Shown: in pieces, positions 11,570 to 21,759 of the stretch
Layout of the letters: every line of letters begins with the position of its first letter
Position numbering within the stretch: the first letter of the stretch is position 1
Assembly: GCA_037043455.1 (NCBI GenBank)
Contig: JAWPHD010007130.1
Coordinates: 62,001 to 126,000 of the forward strand
Origin: Cyrtodaria siliqua
Taxonomy: Eukaryota; Mollusca; Bivalvia; Adapedonta; Hiatellidae
Length of the DNA: 64,000 bases
Direction: 5' to 3'
Program-made: the position numbers and the translations under genes
The notes under the pieces: model-generated
The model's input: the letters and a program-made list of their open reading frames with translations, nothing else
Database searches by the model: none
What the model was told of the DNA's origin: nothing

Positions 11570-14500
11570 ACAGAATGATGTAACTAGGGATATAGAAAAC
11601 AAACATAGTCAATCACAACAGGATGATGTAACTAGGGATATAGAAAACAAACATAGTCAATCACAACAGGATGATGTAACTAGGGATATAGAAAACAAAC
11701 ATGGTCAATCACAACAGGATGATGTAACTAGGGATATAGAAAACAAACATAGTCAATCACAACAGGATGATGTAACTAGGGATATAGAAAACAAACATAG
11801 TCAATCACAACAGGATGATGTAACTAGGGATATAGAAAACAAACATAGTCAATCACAACAGGATGATGTAACTAGGGATATAGAAAACAAACATAGTCAA
11901 TCACAACAGGATGATGTAACTAGGGATATAGAAAACAAACATGGTCAATCACAACAGGATGATGTAACTAGGGATATAGAAAACAAACATAGTCAATCAC
12001 AACAGGATGATGTAACTAGGGATATAGAAAACAAACATAGTCAATCACAACAGGATGATGTAACTAGGGATATAGAAAACAAACATAGTCAATCACAACA
12101 GGATGATGTAACTAGGGATATAGAAAACAAACATAGTCAATCACAACAGGATGATGTAACTAGGGATATAGAAAACAAACATAGTCAATCACAACAGGAT
12201 GATGTAACTAGGCGATATAGAAAACAAACATAGTCAATCACAACAGGATGATGATGTAACTAGGCGATATAGAAAACAAACATAGTCAATCACAACAGGA
12301 TGATGTAACTAGGCGATATAGAAAACAAACATAGTCAATCACAACAGGATGATGTAACTAGGCGATATAGAAAACAAACATAGTCAATCACAACAGGATG
12401 TTGTAACTAGGGATATAGAAAACAAACATAGTCAATCACAACAGGATGATGTAACTAGGCGATATAGAAAACAAACATAGTCAATCACAACAGGATGATG
12501 TAACTAGGGATATAGAAAACAAACATAGTCAATCACAACAGGATGATGTAACTAGGCGATATAGAAAACAAACATAGTCAATCACAACAGGATGATGTAA
12601 CTAGGCGATATAGAAAACAAACATAGTCAATCACAACAGGATGTTGTAACTAGGGATATAGAAAACAAACATAGTCAATCACAACAGGATGATGTAACTA
12701 GGCGATATAGAAAACAAACATAGTCAATCACAACAGGATGTTGTAACTAGGGATATAGAAAAAAAACATAGTCAATCACAACAGGATGATGTAACTAGGC
12801 GATATAGAAAACAAACATAGTCAATCACAACAGGATGATGTAACTAGGCGATATAGAAAACAAACATAGTCAATCACAACAGGATGATGTAACTAGGCGA
12901 TATAGAAAACAAACATAGTCAATCACAACAGGATGATGTAACTAGGGATATAGAAAACAAACATAGTCAATCACAACAGGATGATGTAACTAGGCGATAT
13001 AGAAAACAAACATAGTCAATCACAACAGGATGTTGTAACTAGGGATATAGAAAACAAACATAGTCAATCACAACAGGATGATGTAACTAGGCGATATAGA
13101 AAACAAACATAGTCAATCACAACAGGATGATGTAACTAGGCGATATAGAAAACAAACATAGTCAATCACAACAGGATGTTGTAACTAGGGATATAGAAAA
13201 CAAACATAGTCAATCACAACAGGATGATGTAACTAGGCGATATAGAAAACAAACATAGTCAATCACAACAGGATGATGTAACTAGGCGATATAGAAAACA
13301 AACATAGTCAATCACAACAGGATGTTGTAACTAGGGATATAGAAAACAAACATAGTCAATCACAACAGGATGATGTAACTAGGCGATATAGAGAACAAAC
13401 ATAGTCAATCACAACAGGATGTTGTAACTAGGGATATAGAAAACAAACATAGTCAATCACAACAGGATGATGTAACTAGGCGATATAGAAAACAAACATA
13501 GTCAATCACAACAGGATGATGTAACTAGGCGATATAGAAAACAAACATAGTCAATCACAACAGGATGTTGTAACTAGGGATATAGAAAACAAACATAGTC
13601 AATCACAACAGGATGATGTAACTAGGCGATATAGAAAACAAACATAGTCAATCACAACAGGATGATGTAACTAGGCGATATAGAAAACAAACATAGTCAA
13701 TCACAACAGGATGTTGTAACTAGGGATATAGAAAACAAACATAGTCAATCACAACAGGATGATGTAACTAGGCGATATAGAGAACAAACATAGTCAATCA
13801 CAACAGGATGTTGTAACTAGGGATATAGAAAACAAACATAGTCAATCACAACAGGATGATGTAACTAGGCGATATAGAAAACAAACATAGTCAATCACAA
13901 CAGGATGATGTAACTAGGCGATATAGAAAACAAACATAGTCAATCACAACAGGATGTTGTAACTAGGGATATAGAAAACAAACATAGTCAATCACAACAG
14001 GATGATGTAACTAGGCGATATAGAGAACAAACATAGTCAATCACAACAGGATGATGTAACTAGGGATATAGAAAACAAACATAGTCAATCACAACAGGAT
14101 GATGTAACTAGGCGATATAGAAAACAAACATAGTCAATCACAACAGGATGATGTAACTAGGGATATAGAAAACAAACATAGTCAATCACAACAGGATGAT
14201 GTAACTAGGCGATATAGAAAACAAACATAGTCAATCACAACAGGATGTTGTAACTAGGGATATAGAAAACAAACATAGTCAATCACAACAGGATGTTGTA
14301 ACTAGGGATATAGAAAACAAACATAGTCAATCACAACAGGATGATGTAACTAGGCGATATAGAAAACAAACATAGTCAATCACAACAGGATGATGTAACT
14401 AGGCGATATAGAAAACAAACATAGTCAATCACAACAGGATGATGTAACTAGGCGATATAGAAAACAAACATAGTCAATCACAACAGGATGATGTAACTAG

Positions 14501-14690
14501 GGATATAGAAAACAAACATAGTCAATCACAACAGGATGATGTAACTAGGCGATATAGAAAACAAACATAGTAATTCACAACAGGATGATGTAACTAGGCG
14601 ATATAGAAAACAAACATAGTCAATCACAACAGGATGATGTAACTAGGCGATATAGAAAACAAACATAGTAATTCACAAAAGGATGATGCA
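11570..14690. repeat. 48/49-bp minisatellite with two unit types
   Basis: About 64 copies of a unit containing GATGATGTAACTAGGGATAT, AGAAAACAAACATAGTCAAT and CACAACAG. The first 13 or so copies (11570-12205) are almost identical 48-bp units and stay open on the plus strand as 16-residue repeats (DVTRDIENKHSQSQQD) from an ATG at 11544. From about 12210 a 49-bp type (AGGCGATAT instead of AGGGATAT) appears and breaks the frame. In this second block most 48-bp units carry GATGTTG instead of GATGATG and alternate with one or two 49-bp units, giving a higher-order period of about 97 or 146 bp. Homogeneity suggests recent expansion. It lies in the intron or flank downstream of the WD40 exon at 14945-15085. 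Confidence 0.95.
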
Positions 14691-14944
14691 AGAATAAAGA
14701 CAAATAGTACAAATGACCTTGAAAAATAACCACGGTCACATAATGATAGTTTGTATTAGGTGTTCATCCCTAGAATGTAACTATGGCCAAATGTGTGTAA
14801 TGAAGAACAAATATAGCACTCTGACTATATTGTTCATTACTATTTCAACCAAATATTGCGCAATAACATAATTATAGTCTAACAAACGGATGAGACTTTA
14901 TCGTATCTGGCAAACCATTGAAATGGTAAATACTCAATACTTAC

Positions 14945-15085
14945 ATGTCACTGGATGCGGATATCACGTGACTGCCATCGAATGCAATACTATTCACTGC
15001 AGACTTATGTCCCCTGATAACGGTGCTACACAGGTACGTGCTCCTTTTCCATACCCGAACAGTACAGTCCTGGGACCCAGATATC
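14945..15085 (-). CDS. WD40-repeat protein, internal exon (blades 3-4)
   Basis: A 141-bp exon preceded by a pyrimidine-rich TTCTTTTGTCTGCAG acceptor and followed by the donor GTAAGT. The first base completes a codon with the two bases left by exon 16956-17044 (TT+G, Leu). It encodes the end of a blade, ISGSQDCTVRVWKR, with the SGSxD...VRVW pattern of a WD40 d-strand. It then starts the next blade with RGHKSAVNSIAF and ends HVISASSD plus two bases of a codon. WD40 propellers are scaffolds for protein complexes; the partner is unknown. The following exon, which should begin with one base and continue with an xIxxW motif, was not found to the left, so the gene either ends outside the window or has an unrecognised exon beyond the 48-bp array. 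Confidence 0.85.
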
Positions 15086-16296
15086 CTGCAGACAAAAGAA
15101 TATATAGACTTGACCTTTGAAGCGATCCTTATCAAGGTAGTTACTGCTGCAGTTTGGATTCCATCTAACATCTTATCAATCTCATGAAAATCAAATCCTA
15201 ATTATGCTTTGATACTCTCCGCTATAGGATCTGACAACACTGCCTTGGAGGTCATGTAAGACCTTTCATCGAATTAATATTCATGAGAAGATCAGCTAAA
15301 TTTAACGAATTAAACCAGTTTCATATGCACTTCAGATGATGTTCGAGTGAACTGAACACATATATCCGAAAAAAGATAAAGTCGCCGTGTGTTAATGCTG
15401 TGGAATGCACGATAAATGCAAAGAAATGCACTAAATGGCATGTTTTACAGCAAGAATACTAAGAGAATCATGGGCGCAGTCATGTTTTTTGAAAACATTT
15501 GGAACATTATATTTGTATCTGAAAAATATATATTCTACCGAGATTAGTGCAACATTAGGTTTTCTATATAGTATGTATTAATACATCTAGCCCGCTTAGT
15601 ACAGTTGGTAGAGAGATAGACTATTGCGACGTTCTATTATTATTACTCACGATTGTAATTTAGCGGTACTTCTTTTTTTTGTACTGCTGGACTTTAAAAG
15701 CGTTACAATCTTAGTTTTATTCCACAAATATTCAATAATGGTGTATGTGTTATGTTTGTTTGATGCAATTATTTTCTTTTTATAAGCTAAAAGTTATAGA
15801 CATTGTCTCTTTCAATACCGAGCGTAGACTGCTCCACAGCGTTCGACTGAAACGCGACATCTACACTGAGCGATTTTGTAGGCTGAAATCTGATGGCTAA
15901 TCATAAGGTCAATCTGACGTGGCCTCCAATGCAGTGTTGTCAGATCCTTAGTAGTGTAGAGTATCGTAGCGTGATGAAGGGTCCGATTTTAATGAGATTG
16001 ACATCATATGTAGAGATATACGTAGATATATACAGTTATTGTTTAGTGGTCGGAAACTGACAGGTCGAGGATAGAATCAACATTTTGTTTAAGATGTTGA
16101 CTGATTAATATAGCATTCTATGTATACATGTGGAAGGGTTACACACAGATGTTGATCTTGTGTAACAGGATGAAACATCTCAGGGAAGTAACAATTAACA
16201 AGGCAGGACAGTTTTAGTCACAAAGTCATTCCGCTCCCCTGTTGTTGCACTTGGTCTGTACAACTTTTAGCTAGCTAAAAGCATAAGGCAAATATA
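15086..16296. other. WD40-gene intron with a partial tRNA-like SINE head
   Basis: Intron sequence between the exons at 14945-15085 and 16956-17044. Near 15588-15625 the string AGTACAGTTGGTAGAGAG looks like the A-box half of a tRNA-type SINE (TAGCxCAGTTGGTAGAG pattern). I find no B box or SINE body after it, so it is at best a truncated copy. The two strings GGATCTGACAACACTGCCTT (15227) and the reversed GTGTTGTCAGATCCTTAG (15933) may bound a decayed inverted-repeat element. Confidence 0.45.
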
Positions 16297-16762
16297 AAAT
16301 TAATTCCCAGTTTATCATCCTCGCCCGCCCCGAATATTTTATGCCGCCCGGACAATTTTTTTTAGTCAAAAAAAAAAAAAAAAAAAAAAAAAATCGACTG
16401 AAAGACGACGAAAGAGTCGTCTTAACGTGAAGAAAAATGCGTTAATATTTAGCCCGAACCGGAAATACCGGAAATGCATTTTGTAAACAAATCGGACGTC
16501 GAGCAATAAGAAGTAAGTCATATTGAGAACTTCACTTTTAAAACTCATATACATGGTAGTTTATATCATTATAAATACAAATGTATGCTATAGCAGTGAC
16601 AATTGGTAATAAAGAGAGTGTTCAAAACATAATACTTCTGGTAATTAATATTTTTGTGATGTTTGATGTCATCTCTGACAGGAAAATAAAAAATAAAAAA
16701 TAAAATTTCACCCCCCGCCCCAATTTTTTCCAAAATTTGGATGATAAACTGGGAATTAATTT
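16297..16762. mobile_element. MITE with 24-bp perfect TIRs (TTAA borders)
   Basis: Perfect 24-bp inverted repeats at 16297-16320 and 16739-16762, beginning AAATTAATTCCCAGTTT. If the TIR proper starts at TTCCCAG, both ends sit next to TTAA, the target duplicated by piggyBac-type elements; a TA target cannot be excluded. The interior has an A-tract at about 16369-16393 and no transposase frame, so it is non-autonomous. It lies in the intron downstream of exon 16956-17044. Confidence 0.78.
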
Positions 16763-16955
16763 GATATGGCCTAAACATTATTTTAAACAATACTTTTAGT
16801 CAGGGACCAATAAAAGAAGGTGACCGACATTATCGCTTTGAGATGTACAACCAAAGATGCAAGTTTGATTCCCTGTATTACCGTGTAGTTTCTGTGAAAC
16901 CGAACTAAAACTAAACGATCAAGCTACCGCTGAAAAACCCTTTGAATTTACTTAC

Positions 16956-17044
16956 AAGAAGTCATATGTCATGGTGAGACACGTTATGCTGTCTGTGTGG
17001 TCAGTGAGGATGTACCTTCTACTCAGGTTACGCAGGTCCCAGAT
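16956..17044 (-). CDS. WD40-repeat protein, internal exon (blades 2-3)
   Basis: An 89-bp exon with acceptor TGTTGCAG and donor GTAAGT. It starts in phase 0 and reads IWDLRNLSRRYILTDHTDSI, then TCLTMTYDF plus two bases. The initial IWD completes the blade begun by exon 26498-26566 (GSWDTTIM|IWD). TDHTDSITCL is the GH-x3-V-x2-L segment of the next blade with D in place of G. The open exon is too short to be found by length alone; it is supported by the splice sites, the exact phase fit at both ends and the WD40 pattern. Introns on either side contain a LINE (upstream) and a MITE (downstream). Confidence 0.85.
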
Positions 17045-17740
17045 CTGCAACAGATGTACAGGGTAACGGCAAAGAGTTTAGTAAATAATTTGATATACCA
17101 GCCATTTACTTGTATACACTACTCAACTTTTATAATCGGTCACTTTTCAAAGAATTATATATTTTTTAATAATTCATATTTTCATGCGAAATTTTAAATG
17201 GCGTCGTTTAACAAATATCGCTAGCGATTTATAAAACTTAATCTGCCTTGATTGAACTAAAAGCTTGTTGATAAACTTAATAAAATATTGGTATGTGTTT
17301 CGGTGATTTCCAGTTTTTAGTATTCTTGTTATTTTCAAAAACCTGGGTGACCGATTATAAAAGTTGAATAGTGTATACGAATTTCCTTGTTAAAACCCAA
17401 GTATTTGTCCCAGAGGAAATGTCAAATAAAAGTCATGTTTATAATGGTTCATACAACTCAGTTATATTCAGACAAGTGACAGCCAAGTGTAATATATGAC
17501 ATTTTTCATTACTAAAAATTAACACAGAATGATACAGAGTCCTAGAACTACCCGTTATATGCTGAAGGAAAACTGAATTTTGAGCTAGAAATGTGTCCAT
17601 GTGACACAGATGCTCCCACTGAAAACAAGAACCATCACTGCAGGTGATGAAGACCCCCGCTTTTTGAGCAATTGTTATATGTATATGAAATTTGGGAACA
17701 ACTCATTCAAACCTGTTTCAGGATGCAAGTAATAACAAGT
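17045..17740. other. WD40-gene intron, no recognised element
   Basis: AT-rich intron sequence. TATAATCGGTCACTTTTC (17131) and the reversed GTGACCGATTATAAAAG (17347) form an inverted repeat about 215 bp apart, flanked by CTATTCAACTTTTAT-like ends (ACTACTCAACTTT and AAAGTTGAATAGTGTA). This is probably a small MITE at about 17118-17374. No gene is seen. Confidence 0.5.
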
Positions 17741-18500
17741 CCTTGGTCTAAGGTTGTCTCGCCCACCGCGGCAAATCGCATATGAAATATTTTATTAAAT
17801 TTGTGCTTAAATGATGTCCACCAAGACAACACTTCATATGACCAAGTATCAAACAAACAAAAGCGAGGTAATCATAAGGAGTTAAGTTACTGAGGTTAAG
17901 TGGTTTAACCGGGGTGTATTTTTGGGAAAATAACGCAAAATATGACCTTGACATTGGTATTTTTTGTCGTTCAGTGCCAACAATACATATGACCAAGTAT
18001 CAAAGACATAAAGTGAGGCAATCACATAAAGTTAACTGAGGTTAAGTTACGTAACCAAAGTTAAGTTTGGGGAAATAACGCAAAATATGACCTTGACCTT
18101 GGTAATTTTTGTCATTCAGTGATATGACCAAGTATCAAACAAAGAAATTAAAGTTATCAGAAAAAGTTAACTGAGGTTAATAACATACATAACAAAACTG
18201 ATGTTTAGGGTAAATAACGCAAAACAAGACTTTGACTTTGGTATTTTTTGTCGTTTAGCGATGTCCACCAACGCCAACAATACATATTGACCAAGTATCA
18301 AAGACATAAAGTGAGGCAATCACATAAAGTTAACTGAGGTTCAGTTAACTATATAGAACCAAGGTTAAGTTACCTAACCAATGTTAAGTTTGGGGAAAAT
18401 AAGCAAAATATGACCTTGACCTTGGTAATTTTTGTCGTTCAGTGATGTCCACCAATGCCAACAATACATATGACCAAGTATCAAACATATGACCAAGTAT
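17740..18500. repeat. Dispersed repeat with ~150-bp tandem units, interrupted by a LINE
   Basis: Landmark CCAAGTATCAAA recurs near 17841, 17992, 18128, 18291 and 18474, with GACCTTGACCTTGGTA and AACTGAGGTTAAGTTAC in each ~140-180-bp unit. The same repeat resumes at about 25095-25290 after the LINE (GAGGCAATCACAT, then AACTGAGG), so the LINE at 18501-25087 inserted into it. Units of this kind with TGACCTTGACCTT are abundant in mollusc genomes. Confidence 0.75.
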
Positions 18501-18918
18501 GAGAAGTGAAGCGTACTGGTGCACCGTGCTGACTCATTGTTAACATTGTGACAAAAAATGTGGAAATTATAATATCAAATGACAATTGTTCTTAAAAAGT
18601 TTTATATCGGCAGATTTGTGAATGGATATTCTATAACGCTGGACTAGTAACATTTGGAATAAATAACTGGTATAGACATAATTTATCAATAATTTATCAA
18701 TACTTTATCGACACAAGCCTTGCTGAGTTATATAAATCGTGCTTGAACTTATCGCATATAACCTTTCCCATTGTTCCCTCCGATACAAGTGTGAGGATAT
18801 TATATAATGAGAGCAGCGGAGCGCGTATAAAATCTACGGAAAGCTGTAAGTGCGATAACCACGATTTGTTGAAATGGGAATATTTCCACTACATTGAACA
18901 TTCAATATAACATATACA

Positions 18919-20214
18919 ATGGGTGTGGATATATCATTATATAGATCACGTATCGGCCTTCACAGGGACAGAGGTATGAGAACACATACAATGAATAAGA
19001 GCCCTGTTTATACTCCAGATACGCCACAGACAGACGTTTACTTTCGTCTGTTTCTTACGTGTATTGTAATAGGATCGATCTTGTTAATCACATGCACGCT
19101 TCTGGAAGTAAATAAGAATCTCTTGGATTTTAAACTTTTCTATATACACGACAAATATTATGCATGTATGGTGGGCAGTGAGTGCCAACACAACTCACGA
19201 TTTGGTACCTCAACCGGAACGAACATTGCAACAGAGAACGAATACGCTGGCTTTTCGGAACGAATCCTAGTGCTATCCTCGGACATTGAACTTAATCCTG
19301 GGCCTACCATGTCTAATAAAAAGAGCACAGAAGACCAAGATATGCTGAAAAGTATTTTTAACAACACTACATCAATGAAAAAGGATATGGATGTTGTTAA
19401 AAACAACCTAGATACGGTCATTAATGAAGTAACGTCAATTAGATTCGATATGAACATGATCAAGAAAAATGTAAAAAGTATTGAAACTAAACAAACCGAT
19501 TTCAATTGCAGGTTAAGTGAATTAGAAACTAAATTTAAAATTTTAGACGAAGATAAAAATGTTCTGCAAATGGATATCAATGAGCTCGATAGGTTGTATG
19601 AAAATAAATGCGATCATGTAAAACAACTCGAAGACGATCTTGACAGACTTGAAGTCGAAAGTAAAAAAAACACCGTACGGATTTTTGGATTGGAAGAAAA
19701 GCCGTTTGAAGATGAATCCCGAGCGAAACAGACTGTGATCGATAACGTGCTATGTATTGGTTGTCCGGACGAAACATGGGAAACACGTGACATCGACAGT
19801 GCCTTCCGTGTGGGCTATGCCAAAACCAACCAACCAAGAGCTACGTTAATCAAACTAACCCACATGAATCACTGTCGCAAGCTATTTAATGGCAGAGATA
19901 AACTTAGCGAACACGGTATAAGAATAGCACATGACTTAACACAACGACAATATGGAAAGCTAAAAGACTTGAACGCCCGTGGGAGAAAAGGTTACTTCTA
20001 TAAGGGCAAGTTGATAACCCTAGAAACATCAAATCAGGACACAACACAACACGAGCGTACCTTTAAACAGGCAAAACAGCGAACACAGCCACACCTCACA
20101 GAAAATGAACAACATGCAAACACTGGTGAACAACACATGGACGATACAGTGCACGGGACTGATGTAGACAATACAGACATGAATACCGAGGCAACTGCTA
20201 GTGGAGGCAGATAG
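18919..20214 (+). CDS. LINE ORF1 with N-terminal membrane segment, 2A-like motif, coiled coil and RRM-like domain
   Basis: 431 codons, intact. Residues about 42-62 form one hydrophobic membrane-spanning or signal-anchor segment (FLTCIVIGSILLITCTLL). Residues 120-129, SSDIELNPGP, match the D(V/I)ExNPGP core of 2A peptides, at which ribosomes skip the bond between G128 and P129 and give two products. Residues about 140-250 are rich in K/E/N/L heptads, a likely coiled coil. From about 252, TVRIFGLEE and IRIAHDLTQRQYGKL match the RNA-binding RRM and C-terminal parts of L1-like ORF1 proteins, which coat the LINE RNA. The predicted outcome is a membrane-directed ~128-residue peptide and a separate RNA-binding protein. 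2A-like motifs are known from APE-type LINEs of sea urchins and molluscs; activity here is inferred. Confidence 0.85.
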   Translation: MGVDISLYRSRIGLHRDRGMRTHTMNKSPVYTPDTPQTDVYFRLFLTCIVIGSILLITCTLLEVNKNLLDFKLFYIHDKYYACMVGSECQHNSRFGTSTGTNIATENEYAGFSERILVLSSDIELNPGPTMSNKKSTEDQDMLKSIFNNTTSMKKDMDVVKNNLDTVINEVTSIRFDMNMIKKNVKSIETKQTDFNCRLSELETKFKILDEDKNVLQMDINELDRLYENKCDHVKQLEDDLDRLEVESKKNTVRIFGLEEKPFEDESRAKQTVIDNVLCIGCPDETWETRDIDSAFRVGYAKTNQPRATLIKLTHMNHCRKLFNGRDKLSEHGIRIAHDLTQRQYGKLKDLNARGRKGYFYKGKLITLETSNQDTTQHERTFKQAKQRTQPHLTENEQHANTGEQHMDDTVHGTDVDNTDMNTEATASGGR

Positions 20215-21759
20215 GGGCACGGTCAAGGCCATAACATCCTTAATGGATCATTAAAATATGTAGTTTGGAACACTGAAGGACTTCTCTCAAAATTAGAATT
20301 TTGTGATTTTAAAGAACATATCAGTCAATTTGACGTTATAGGTTTTGTTGAAACATGGGTTACCAATATAGAAACTGTTAACCATATATTTGATAATTTC
20401 ACGTGTTATTTTTGCTCAGCTTAAGCTTCAGATAGAGGTGGACGATCCATGGCAAGGATAATTGTATATATACGAAACGAATTAGTACCGTTTGTAAGAA
20501 GAATATCTCATGAATGTGAGTTTAGTATTTTTCTGCTTTTTGACAGAGCAGTGCTTGATTTAGCAAAGGATGTTTTATTTGTTTGTACTTATCTACCTCC
20601 AAGTTGCTCACCATTTTATAAAGATAAACCATTCAAGGGTGCAGAACTTTTAGAAAATAGTATTAAAAATGCTGAATGTAATCTTAATGAAGTTCATCTT
20701 TTAATTGCGGGAAACCTGAATGCCCGAACAGCTAATGAACTAGATTATATACCGTATGAATTTGATATTCCAGAATTGGAAGAATTCAACGATATGATAA
20801 ATAACCATATAAATATTCCAAGATATTCTTGCGATAGTACCATTAATAGTTGTGGCAGGGAACTTATTAATTTTTGTAAAGCATATGCCTTATATATTCT
20901 AAATGGGAGGTGTGGAAAAGATAAAGAAATAGGTAACTTTACATATGTCTCTTCCATAGGTTGTAGTGTCATCGATTATTTTATAACTGATAAGACAGTG
21001 TTTGACATTATACAATCATTTGAAGTGGACAAAAGAACAGAATCTAAACATTTCCCTATAAGCATTGAAATAAAAAGTAATTTAAATATCAGAAGTGACA
21101 ATGAGAAAAGCGAAGACGAATCTGAAGAAACATATAGATATATATTTAAGAACGACAACAATGACGAGATAAGAGATAATATGGATACATATATGAAATG
21201 CGACGACTATCTAGATTTAGAAAACGATATTAGTTACCATAACATACCCATAAACAATATTTTAACCAGGTTCACAGACATGATATATAAGTCGATTGAT
21301 ACATGCAAAGTAGTCAATAAAGTTAATAAACATAAACATAGCCAACCGGATTGGTTTGATAATGAATGCAAAATCCTGAAAAAGGAAAAGTATAAACTGT
21401 TGCATAAATATCGACACAATAGGACAAAACAAAACCTCGACAATTATATTGCGACAAGGACAACATTTAAAATTACATGCAAAAAAAAGCAAGAAGATAA
21501 AAATACACGAAATCTAGATTCACTAGTGGATAGTGCAAACGATTTGAAAACATTTTGGAAGCTCTTTAAAAGGTTAACTGGTCAAAGCAATAAACCACGT
21601 GAAAGTAATATTAACACTAAGCGATGGTACGAATACTTCAAAACCTTATTCGACAGCAATGATAACTCAAACCCTACATTTCATGACAATGAATTAAGCG
21701 AAGAAGATATAGCAGAGCTTTTTCAGGAGATCCCCGAAAATGAGAATATATTATTATGA
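20215..21759 (+). pseudogene. LINE ORF2, endonuclease part, broken
   Basis: The frame continues directly from ORF1: only the TAG at 20212-20214 separates them, and no ATG occurs before the endonuclease starts (YVVWNTEGLLSKL, near 20254). Endonuclease/exonuclease/phosphatase motifs are seen in order: WNTEG, FVETWV, AGNLNAR, SVIDYFITD, SKHFPI. The usual residues are GDxN and SDH, so two active-site aspartates appear replaced (D to N, D to K). A TAA at 20422-20424 interrupts the frame between FCSA and ASDRGGRSMARII. The linker DWFDNECKILKKEKY is typical of the segment before the reverse transcriptase. The frame ends at TGA 21757-21759 through a one-base shift, and the reverse transcriptase continues in another frame. 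Confidence 0.85.

Noticed and set aside
15588..15640. tRNA gene
   Set aside because: Only an A-box-like segment is present; no B box, T-arm or acceptor-stem pairing follows.
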